Source of the DNA: Bacteriovorax sp. UBA1852
GTDB lineage: Bacteria > Bdellovibrionota > Bacteriovoracia > Bacteriovoracales > Bacteriovoracaceae
Direction: 5' to 3'
NCBI GenBank assembly: GCA_002338505.1
Contig: DDIK01000065.1
Span: 1-13,249 of the forward strand
Length of the DNA: 13,249 nt
In this document: positions 1 through 5,745 of the stretch, piece after piece
Layout: each line of letters starts with the position of its first letter
How positions within the stretch are numbered: the stretch's first letter is position 1
The notes under the pieces: model-generated
Databases searched by the model: none
What the model was told of the DNA's origin: nothing
What the model saw: the letters and a program-made list of their open reading frames with translations, nothing else
Program-made: the position numbers and the translations under genes

Positions 1-312
1 TTTATAGGTTATGACGATTTCGAGGAAGCTGTAGAGATCGCCAACAGTACGGAGTATGGGCTGGCGGCTTCTGTTTTTACTAGCACTAAGAGTAATTTTG
101 ATTACGCTCTAAAAAATATTGATGCTGGCCTTGTTAACCTCAATAGATCGACTGTTGGAGCTAGCTCAAAGCTTCCATTTGGTGGCGTTAAAAATTCCGG
201 TAACTATAAACCTGCAGCAGTTGCAACTATTGACAGCTGTGTTTACCAGCTTTCAAGTCTTGAATTTAATGAACCAAAAGCAACGGGAAGCATCACCGGC
301 GTTGAAGACTAA
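1..312 (+). CDS. astD: Succinylglutamate-semialdehyde dehydrogenase AstD, C-terminal fragment (5' end outside window)
   Basis: Frame 1 is open from the first base to TAA at 310-312, giving the last 103 residues of an aldehyde dehydrogenase. AstD oxidises N-succinylglutamate semialdehyde to N-succinylglutamate with NAD+ in the cytoplasm, the fourth step of the arginine succinyltransferase (AST) pathway. The visible part starts in the C-terminal half (FIGYDDFEEAVEIANSTEYG) and carries the segments GLVNLNRSTVGAS and PFGGVKNSGNYKP, followed by a short tail. The glycine-asparagine pattern of PFGGxxxSGNxxP and the following SLE segment match AstD better than other aldehyde dehydrogenases. The catalytic Cys and Glu would lie upstream, outside the window. 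The stop overlaps the stop of the convergent gene, and a strong terminator follows at 335-379. Family assignment is firm; AstD within the family is likely. Confidence 0.8.
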   Translation, partial: FIGYDDFEEAVEIANSTEYGLAASVFTSTKSNFDYALKNIDAGLVNLNRSTVGASSKLPFGGVKNSGNYKPAAVATIDSCVYQLSSLEFNEPKATGSITGVED

Positions 313-806
313 AACTGTTTTTTATTAACAAGAACTCCTGAACGCGATGACTTTGCCATGTCATCCTTCAGGGTTTTTTCTTGTTCGATATCCACATTTG
401 CATTCTTCATATACAAACTCATAACTTCTTTTTTCTTTAATTTCGCCTGCACATATTGAAATCTTTCTTTTTCTTTTATAATGAATGTCGAAGTCTCTAC
501 AGATTTACCATCAGAACTCTTAGAAGTGTCACCTAAGCTCTTCTTGTGATAGAAATGATTGATATACTCCGTTACTTTAGGGCCTGCCTTATAAGTAATT
601 TCCTCTTCTACCTGTTCTGATTTTTTAAACGGAAGGATTTTCGCGCTATATTCTTCAATATCATTAATAACTTCACCATCTTCAAACGAATTTAGTAAAT
701 CTGTTAACTCTACTCTAGAGTTACCTGATGAAGTAGAAGTTAACTCCGAAATTTCTTCAGGAGTTAAAATTCTCATTAAATCGTTTAGCAAAGACGCTGC
801 GGCCAT
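309..806 (-). CDS. Hypothetical protein, 165 aa, charged, no recognised domain
   Basis: The ATG at 806-804 has a good ribosome site (AGAGGA, about 5 bases upstream), and the frame is open to TAG at 311-309. I do not recognise the family. The N-terminus (MAAASLLNDLMRILTPEEIS) looks helical and is followed by a Ser/Thr-rich acidic stretch to about residue 50. The C-terminal half is Lys/Glu-rich and probably helical (FIIKEKERFQYVQAKLKKKE). There is no signal peptide, no transmembrane segment and no Cys. It could be a small cytoplasmic, lineage-restricted protein. Its 3' end overlaps the astD stop by four bases (309-312), so the two genes are transcribed towards each other. No convincing promoter was found for it in 807-984. 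A 7-bp inverted repeat at 852-874 lies in its probable leader or promoter. Confidence 0.65.
   Translation of the reverse strand: MAAASLLNDLMRILTPEEISELTSTSSGNSRVELTDLLNSFEDGEVINDIEEYSAKILPFKKSEQVEEEITYKAGPKVTEYINHFYHKKSLGDTSKSSDGKSVETSTFIIKEKERFQYVQAKLKKKEVMSLYMKNANVDIEQEKTLKDDMAKSSRSGVLVNKKQF
335..379 (+). terminator. Intrinsic terminator for astD, inside the opposing gene
   Basis: An outer stem CCTGAA (337-342) pairs with TTCAGG (367-372). After a small internal loop, an inner stem GATGAC (346-351) pairs with GTCATC (360-365) around an 8-base loop. G373 and six T residues (374-379) follow immediately. This is a textbook rho-independent terminator in the + direction, 23 bases after the astD stop. 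It lies wholly within the 3' coding part of the minus-strand gene 309-806, where the T-run would precede rather than follow the hairpin, so it should not stop that gene's transcript. Confidence 0.8.
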
Positions 807-851
807 ATGTTCCTCTATGTCTGACTCTTTTTATCGGACTACACATTCAAC

Positions 852-874
852 TTCTTGAGCTTTTTAATCAAGAA
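852..874. repeat. 7-bp inverted repeat upstream of the hypothetical gene
   Basis: TTCTTGA (852-858) and TCAAGAA (868-874) are perfect inverted copies separated by 9 mostly T/A bases. The element sits 46-68 bases upstream of the ATG at 806. It could be an operator or a leader hairpin. Nothing in the sequence decides between these, and chance is possible in AT-rich DNA. Confidence 0.35.
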
Positions 875-937
875 AACCATAAGCACCTATAATCACGTAA
901 GGCAAATTTGCAAACTATAGAAAATTCAATTTAAATC

Positions 938-966
938 TGGACAAAGACTGACTTATTATTTATAAA
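938..966 (+). promoter_or_regulatory. Sigma70-type promoter for tRNA-Asn and the gene behind it
   Basis: A -35 box TGGACA (938-943, 5 of 6 to TTGACA) is followed, after exactly 17 bases, by a -10 box TATAAA (961-966, 5 of 6). The flanks are AT-rich. Predicted transcription would start around 972-974, some 12 bases before the mature tRNA 5' end. No terminator separates the tRNA from the following coding sequence, so this promoter probably also drives 1065-2417. Confidence 0.7.
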
Positions 967-984
967 TTTCCTTACTTTGACTAA

Positions 985-1059
985 TGGGGTGTGGCGCAGC
1001 GGTAGCGCAGTAGACTGTTAATCTATTGGTCGTCGGTTCGAATCCGACCACCCCAGCCA
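985..1059 (+). tRNA. tRNA-Asn, anticodon GTT, CCA encoded
   Basis: A full cloverleaf can be drawn. The acceptor stem pairs TGGGGTG (985-991) with CACCCCA (1049-1055). The D stem pairs GCGC (994-997) with GCGC (1005-1008). The anticodon stem pairs GTAGA (1010-1014) with TCTAT (1022-1026) and has loop CTGTTAA with anticodon GTT at 1017-1019. The T arm pairs GTCGG with CCGAC around the loop TTCGAAT. The discriminator is G at 1056 and the CCA at 1057-1059 is encoded. The U1-A72 pair and G73 agree with bacterial tRNA-Asn. The next gene starts five bases after the CCA. Confidence 0.98.
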
Positions 1060-1064
1060 TTTTT

Positions 1065-2417
1065 ATGAAAATCAATTACTTCGACAAAAATTTTCAAAAT
1101 CATTATTTAGAACAAACTCATGAGCTTTATCAAGAAATTCTTGAGAGCTTTCGCGAGTCTGTCCAAAGTCCTGACAATTATGACACAATTCTTAGTAAAG
1201 AGTTTCAAGACTTTTTCAAGAAGGCGATTCATTCTGACGAATTAGATAAATTCAATACTCAAAATTGGTATTGGTTTTCACTGATCCAGGATCTCGTACA
1301 TCTTATATCAATGCACGGTGATCTAGAAATAAGTGACTCTCTAGAGCTTAGTCCAACCGAAGATGAGCTGTTTAACTTTTGGCATGATAGCGACTATGCA
1401 AAGATATTTCTTATTGAGCTAAATGAAACGAAGGATCTCGCAAAGACCTCCTTAACTTTCAAATCACATATAGAAAGTCAGATCATAAGCTTCTTTTACA
1501 TTCATATTGATTCTAGTTTAGAAAATATTACAAAAATCCAATACAATATAATTCCAGAGATTGGCGATAGTGAAACTCGCATCTATTCTCTAAAAGGTCT
1601 TAAGTATTCTGAAATAGATCAAATCGATGGAATTCTATATGATGGTGAATTAAATAAACTTAACTTTAATAAAGAGAATCTGAAAAACTCCTTCATCGAG
1701 ATAAATAGCTCAAGTCCAGAAATAGATAATGAACTTACAAATATCTCTCAAAGAGTTGAAGATGCTATCAAAATAATTCACAAACTTTCTCCTCCTCTCT
1801 TTGAGGTTCTATCTCGTTTTACTAGAGTTATCGTTCCGATTAATGAAAAAGGGGTAGTAAGTTATTCAATGCAATCACTGCCTTATTTCTCATCAATTAA
1901 TATGTACGACAGAGACTTTACTGACCTTTTAGACGACCTGCTACATGAGAATGGCCATCACTATATGAACTTTATCTTAAATGCTGAAGAGCTTATATAT
2001 GAAGATGATGAAAAGATATATTATAGCCCATGGAGAAAAGCGCTTCGACCTGTCAGAGGTATTTACCATGCTTATTTCACATTCTACTGGGCATTTCGTC
2101 TATTTCACGACCTCTTTGAGCACATCGACGATGTCGACTTCCCTATAAGTATATCAAAGCCCAAAGTAATATCTCGACTACTAGAGGAGTCGTTAATGCT
2201 TGATATTGTTTGGGATGAAATTATGAAAGCTAAAGAACATGGTAAAGTTTCTGAATCTGGTCTTGAAATAATACAACCTATTAAAGATGAAATTGATGTC
2301 TTCATAAGCACAAAAAAGAGCGTCGCCCTAAAGAAGTTAAAATCTAACTTTAGTTCTGAGTATAATGAATATTTAGAATTTGAGAAAATTATTACTCAGA
2401 AAGAGTTTCTGAATTAA
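1065..2417 (+). CDS. HExxH-motif protein resembling the alpha-ketoglutarate/HExxH peptide beta-hydroxylase family, 450 aa
   Basis: The chosen start is the ATG at 1065, the first one after the tRNA; extending further would read the tRNA as protein. No Shine-Dalgarno sequence precedes it: only TTTTT separates it from the tRNA CCA. The core holds LLHENGHHYMNF with H294, E295 and H298 as an HExxH metal site. About 25 residues later comes SPWRKALRPVRGIYHAYF (from residue 321). An HExxH followed by a PWR...RP..G..H.AY block is the pattern I know from HExxH enzymes annotated as alpha-ketoglutarate-dependent peptide beta-hydroxylases of RiPP pathways. H335 is a candidate third metal ligand (inference). 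The first 220 or so residues are acidic and unrecognised. There is no signal peptide or membrane segment. No RiPP precursor or maturase is nearby, so the substrate is unknown. A zinc peptidase is the alternative. The stop overlaps that of the convergent gene (2414-2417). Confidence 0.7.
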   Translation: MKINYFDKNFQNHYLEQTHELYQEILESFRESVQSPDNYDTILSKEFQDFFKKAIHSDELDKFNTQNWYWFSLIQDLVHLISMHGDLEISDSLELSPTEDELFNFWHDSDYAKIFLIELNETKDLAKTSLTFKSHIESQIISFFYIHIDSSLENITKIQYNIIPEIGDSETRIYSLKGLKYSEIDQIDGILYDGELNKLNFNKENLKNSFIEINSSSPEIDNELTNISQRVEDAIKIIHKLSPPLFEVLSRFTRVIVPINEKGVVSYSMQSLPYFSSINMYDRDFTDLLDDLLHENGHHYMNFILNAEELIYEDDEKIYYSPWRKALRPVRGIYHAYFTFYWAFRLFHDLFEHIDDVDFPISISKPKVISRLLEESLMLDIVWDEIMKAKEHGKVSESGLEIIQPIKDEIDVFISTKKSVALKKLKSNFSSEYNEYLEFEKIITQKEFLN

Positions 2418-3913
2418 AGAGAGTTTAGTCTTTCTTGCATCTCATTAGCTGGCATCATGTCGCCATTCTTGCTAGCGATTTCGATTCCTTTTTGATAAAC
2501 ACTTTTTGCTCTTTGTTTATCATCCTGCTTTTCATATATTTTTCCCATTAAGACATAGGCAACGGAATACTTTTCATTGTTATCCACAACTTTACTAACA
2601 TGTGTGAGCGCTTTCTCATATTCTTCATAATAATAATAGTAATCAGCAATCCCATAATTTGCTAGCTCATCATCAGCATCTAGCTCTAACACTTGTATGA
2701 ACATTTCTTTCTTTCGTTTAAGGTCGGCTTCTTTTTGCTTCTGAGCTTCTTCTAATTCTTTTTTCTTTTTCGACTCACTACCTAGCTTTTTAAAAGAAGC
2801 TAAAGTCGCTAGTGATTTTTCTTCCTCGGCCTCTTCTATTTTTCCCATTTTCATTAAGTAGAGAGACTTATTAGTGTGCGCCATAACCGAGTCGGGATCA
2901 ACACTTAAAAGCTCATCCATTTCTTCAATAGCTTTTTCAAACTCACCCACTTGCCCAAGAATTACACCTTTTGTTTCATAGGCATCACTATAGCCTGGGT
3001 CAATCTCTATTGAGAGGTCTAGTAGTTTTAGCGCCTGGTCTATCTTCTCATTATGAAACTCAGAAATTGCTTCATGAAATATCTCTTCTGCCCTCTCTCT
3101 CTTATCTAAAAGATTAAGAGCAGGAAGTAGCTTCACTGTGACATTTTCACTTATTTTCTTTTTCTCAACTCTAAACTCTCTAGCCAGATTTACATAATGA
3201 TAAAACTTATTATCATACTCAAAAGATACGGAAGGATTTAAGTTAAGATTACTAACTTCTATATTTTTTTCACTACTGCAAAGAATTGCAGGAAACTTAG
3301 CAGCGCCTCTTCTTGTTTCAATCTTAGCTGCTGTTTCTTGACCAAGAAAGCAACCTTTAGAATACGAGACCGCTAATTCATTTAGCCGCGTATTATTAAT
3401 AAGCTCTCCAACCTTTTGAGTCTTATTAAGAATTGGCCAACCAGTTAGGTAGATAAACTTATCACACTCTGATTCTTGGAGCTGATCGTAATCACTTAAC
3501 TTATCTTGTGAAAAGCAGGCATCCATATCACACCACAGTGAAGAATAAACCTTTGAATCACTCTTTTGAACACTAGGACCTACATATAAATTAAAAGGAT
3601 CGGCACTTGATACTATGACATCTTCAGCAAAAAGAAACTTTTCCAGCTCATCTCTAATTTCATTTTCTAAAGAGTCATTTACAAGTAAGTAAAAAGACTT
3701 TTCATCTTTCAATAAATAGAAGAACGAATGAACACGACCTGATTTATCTAAACGTGCAGATAGCTGAGACTCACCGACTCTAAGACTATGGATATCTGAG
3801 GTGAGCTGTCTTTGAAGATAGTCCTGTGCGTCTGAACCTGAAAGTATAAGTGTCTTGTTAAAGGAGTTATTTACCTTAAAGTTTCGAAATAAAGGGCTCT
3901 CAAAATTTATCAT
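2414..3913 (-). CDS. YgfZ/GcvT-like folate-binding protein fused to a C-terminal TPR domain, 499 aa
   Basis: Residues 1 to about 265 are YgfZ-like. The segment GSDAQDYLQRQLTSDI lies near the N-terminus (26-41), and the family signature is KGCFLGQE (186-193) followed by an RRG at 201-203, including the conserved C188. YgfZ proteins bind tetrahydrofolate and support assembly or repair of certain [4Fe-4S] enzymes such as MiaB. After a shortened barrel the protein continues, unusually, into TPR-type helical repeats at about 273-372 and 403-482, split by a very charged Lys/Glu coil (377-404). Ordinary YgfZ proteins end near 330 residues and lack this part, so the TPRs probably recruit a partner (inference). 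The start ATG shares its A with the stop of the upstream carrier gene (TAATG at 3915-3911), implying translational coupling. No internal break is seen. Confidence 0.85.
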   Translation of the reverse strand: MINFESPLFRNFKVNNSFNKTLILSGSDAQDYLQRQLTSDIHSLRVGESQLSARLDKSGRVHSFFYLLKDEKSFYLLVNDSLENEIRDELEKFLFAEDVIVSSADPFNLYVGPSVQKSDSKVYSSLWCDMDACFSQDKLSDYDQLQESECDKFIYLTGWPILNKTQKVGELINNTRLNELAVSYSKGCFLGQETAAKIETRRGAAKFPAILCSSEKNIEVSNLNLNPSVSFEYDNKFYHYVNLAREFRVEKKKISENVTVKLLPALNLLDKRERAEEIFHEAISEFHNEKIDQALKLLDLSIEIDPGYSDAYETKGVILGQVGEFEKAIEEMDELLSVDPDSVMAHTNKSLYLMKMGKIEEAEEEKSLATLASFKKLGSESKKKKELEEAQKQKEADLKRKKEMFIQVLELDADDELANYGIADYYYYYEEYEKALTHVSKVVDNNEKYSVAYVLMGKIYEKQDDKQRAKSVYQKGIEIASKNGDMMPANEMQERLNSL

Positions 3914-4245
3914 TAGACTGAGAAAGATTCACCGCAGCCACAAGTATTTGTAGCATTGGGGTTTGTAAAAACGAAACCTTTCCCATTTAGTCCATCTTTG
4001 AAGTCTAGGACAACCCCTTTTAGATATATCGAGGACTTAGGGTCGATTAGCACCTTAAATTTGCCAAATTCTCTAACGTTATCTTTTTCTTTGGCCTCAG
4101 AGAAATCGATTTTATATGAAAAGCCTGAACAGCCGCCGCCAATAACGCTGAGCCTTAGCCCTATCTCATTGTAAGACTTTCCCTCAGTTTCGAATATATT
4201 TTCAACATGTTGGACTGCTTTTTCTGTCAAATTTACAATTTCCAT
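3913..4245 (-). CDS. A-type iron-sulfur cluster carrier, ErpA/IscA/HesB family, 110 aa
   Basis: The product carries the three invariant cysteines of the family: C39 in GGGCSGFSY, and C102 and C104 in NTCGCGESF near the C-terminus. These bind and pass on Fe-S clusters to apoproteins in the cytoplasm. The length of 110 residues is typical. I chose the ATG at 4245-4243 because GAGG sits five bases upstream and a good promoter (4263-4291) lies just outside it. An in-frame Met at 4308 would put the start upstream of that promoter and add 21 unrelated residues. The stop overlaps the next start by one base (TAATG), so carrier and YgfZ-like protein are probably made together. E. coli IscA/ErpA and YgfZ both act late in [4Fe-4S] maturation, so the pairing makes functional sense. 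ErpA and IscA cannot be separated from sequence alone. Confidence 0.93.
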   Translation of the reverse strand: MEIVNLTEKAVQHVENIFETEGKSYNEIGLRLSVIGGGCSGFSYKIDFSEAKEKDNVREFGKFKVLIDPKSSIYLKGVVLDFKDGLNGKGFVFTNPNATNTCGCGESFSV

Positions 4246-4262
4246 AACAACCTCACGATGAC

Positions 4263-4291
4263 ATTTTAACATATTTTGATCAAATTGGCTA
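4263..4291 (-). promoter_or_regulatory. Promoter for the A-type carrier/YgfZ-TPR operon
   Basis: On the minus strand, TAGCCA (4291-4286) lies exactly 17 bases upstream of TAAAAT (4268-4263), which is preceded by TGT, an extended -10 element. Transcription would start near 4256, giving a leader of about 11 bases that still contains the GAGG site. It also decides the start codon of the carrier gene. Confidence 0.5.
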
Positions 4292-4341
4292 AATGCCATG
4301 ATGTACATTTATTTCTAATTAAAAAAATCATTACATTCTGA

Positions 4342-4350
4342 TGATATACT
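4342..4350 (+). promoter_or_regulatory. Extended -10 promoter for the FHA gene
   Basis: TGATATACT forms an extended -10 element (TG, one base, then TATACT with 5 of 6 matches). No good -35 hexamer lies 16-18 bases upstream, where the sequence is an A-run (4321-4327), as is allowed for extended -10 promoters. The predicted start would fall close to the ribosome site AAAGGA (4356-4361), giving a very short leader. Confidence 0.4.
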
Positions 4351-4364
4351 TAATTAAAGGAATT

Positions 4365-4394
4365 ATGTCTAATGAGTATAGTTTTATCTATTAA
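4365..4394 (+). other. Possible 9-codon overlapping upstream ORF
   Basis: ATG at 4365 follows the AAAGGA site (4356-4361) after only three bases and encodes MSNEYSFIY before TAA at 4392. It is out of frame with the FHA start at 4372, which is ten bases from the same site. The two starts could compete for one ribosome site. This may be chance, and no conservation evidence is available. Confidence 0.2.
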
Positions 4395-5178
4395 ATATCC
4401 TGATTCATCGGAATCTATAGAGATTTCAGAGGGGGTCTTCACATTAGGTCGATCAAGAGCTACTGACATTAAACTGAAAGATGACAAAGTTTCAGGTAAA
4501 CATATCGCAATTGAGCTTCGTGACAATAAGCTGACTCTGAAAGATATTGGCTCAACAAACGGCTCATTTCTCAACGGAAATAAAATAGATAATAGAGTTG
4601 TAGAGTTCACGCTTGATGACGAAATTCAAATTGGTCAAACTTATATAAGAATTGACAAAACTTCTCTTAATTCAGCTGAGCGAAAGTTACTTTCAAAGAA
4701 TAAAGACGTAAACCAAGTGAAATTTATCGAGCCCATATCTGCTGACGAGCTAGCTTCAAATGATGAAGACAAAGACTCACACCAAAAGAATGAAGCACCG
4801 GAAAAAGAAACACCACCATTAACTGAAATTAACTTTAGTATCGACTTAGACAAAGAGGTTGATGCTCATACAGAGCTAAGAGTAAGCTCCGACTCAGTTG
4901 ACCCTGAAGAAACTTTAAAGGTTAGAAAGTCATTTAAACAGGTGGAGAGCAACAGCAATTCCAGAGCTGGTATCCACACACGCCCAGAAGCTCCGATATC
5001 AGACGAAACACGAACAAACTATGTTTTAGATGCAGAAGATATAAAGTCAGCAGATATTGAAAGCCTAGAACTGGAAAAACAAAAACAGGGGCAGGTCATA
5101 AAGAAACGGCCCCCAAAGAAGAATACCAAAAAAGAAGAAAAAGCTAAGAAAGGTTTTTTTAGTAAGCTCTTTAAATAG
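4372..5178 (+). CDS. FHA-domain protein with long acidic linker and basic C-terminal tail, 268 aa
   Basis: Residues 1-97 form a forkhead-associated domain, which binds phosphothreonine peptides. The visible key residues are G26-R27-S28, S41-x-K43-H44 and T62-N63-G64, all in the expected spacing. The rest (about 100-240) is hydrophilic, Ser/Glu/Asp-rich and probably disordered. The final 25 residues are strongly basic and end in KKGFFSKLFK, which could form an amphipathic membrane- or nucleic-acid-contacting helix (inference). There is no kinase, phosphatase or secretion gene next to it, so the phosphorylated partner is not apparent. It is divergent from the A-type carrier operon, with 126 bases between the starts. 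Its TAG stop abuts the TAG stop of the convergent adenosyltransferase with no gap (TAGCTA, 5176-5181). Domain call is firm; role unknown. Confidence 0.9.
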   Translation: MSIVLSIKYPDSSESIEISEGVFTLGRSRATDIKLKDDKVSGKHIAIELRDNKLTLKDIGSTNGSFLNGNKIDNRVVEFTLDDEIQIGQTYIRIDKTSLNSAERKLLSKNKDVNQVKFIEPISADELASNDEDKDSHQKNEAPEKETPPLTEINFSIDLDKEVDAHTELRVSSDSVDPEETLKVRKSFKQVESNSNSRAGIHTRPEAPISDETRTNYVLDAEDIKSADIESLELEKQKQGQVIKKRPPKKNTKKEEKAKKGFFSKLFK

Positions 5179-5745
5179 CTAAGCTTTCCAGATCTCTTCT
5201 TTCACATTATTTAATTTATTTTCATACCTTCCAAGTACAAAGAAGTAATCACTCAATCTATTTACATAAGACTCTATAACAAAAGGGATATCATCTGGAT
5301 GAGCCTCCATAAAAGAGACTAAACTTCTCTCAACTCTTCTTGCTACAGTTCGACATATATGGATATAAGATGCCACATTTGTACCTGTTGGTAGGATGAA
5401 GTTCTTTAATGGATCTAGTCGTGCATCAATATCGTCAATCTGCTGTTCAATTTCTCTTAAGTCGTTCTCAATTAATGTGGGCAACTTATATTTAACCCTG
5501 TCACTTTGTTCCGATGCGAAAATACTACCAATTGTAAAAAGATGATTTTGAATTACACTCAGGAATTCATATTCCTTATGTTGACTTTCATCAATATAGG
5601 ATCTTACTACTCCTATCCATGAGTTCAGCTCATCTACTTGCCCATATAAATCAATTCTCTCATCAGCCTTGGAAACTCTTTGGCCTCCGACTAGGCTTGT
5701 CTGTCCCTTATCTCCGGTTCCAGTATAAACTCTTGATTTGGTCAT
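5179..5745 (-). CDS. PduO-type ATP:cob(I)alamin adenosyltransferase, 188 aa
   Basis: The enzyme transfers the 5'-deoxyadenosyl group of ATP to cob(I)alamin to make adenosylcobalamin, the cofactor of the mutase encoded just upstream. The N-terminal ATP motif is VYTGTGDKGQTSLVGG (6-21). The helical C-terminal part has RTVARRVERSL (132-142) and YVNRLSDYFFVLGR (160-173), the family's conserved active-site helices. Length and trimeric-fold pattern fit PduO/MMAB and not the unrelated CobO/BtuR type. The usual LPGG appears as LPTG (118-121), a minor change. The start ATG shares one base with the icmF stop (TAATG, 5747-5743), which indicates coupled translation and dedicates this enzyme to feeding IcmF. 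The 3' end abuts the FHA gene with no gap. Confidence 0.95.
   Translation of the reverse strand: MTKSRVYTGTGDKGQTSLVGGQRVSKADERIDLYGQVDELNSWIGVVRSYIDESQHKEYEFLSVIQNHLFTIGSIFASEQSDRVKYKLPTLIENDLREIEQQIDDIDARLDPLKNFILPTGTNVASYIHICRTVARRVERSLVSFMEAHPDDIPFVIESYVNRLSDYFFVLGRYENKLNNVKEEIWKA

Noticed and set aside
807..984. Promoter for the minus-strand hypothetical gene
   Set aside because: Several weak hexamer pairs exist on the minus strand, but none has both a good match and proper spacing, so no call was made.
1026..1064. Extension of the HExxH protein upstream to a TTG at 1026
   Set aside because: These codons lie within the tRNA T arm, acceptor stem and CCA; the peptide VVGSNPTTPA is a usual false translation of tRNA 3' ends.
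4246..4308. Longer A-type carrier starting at 4308
   Set aside because: The extra 21 residues do not fit the family, and this start lies upstream of a good promoter and of a well-placed GAGG ribosome site for the ATG at 4245.
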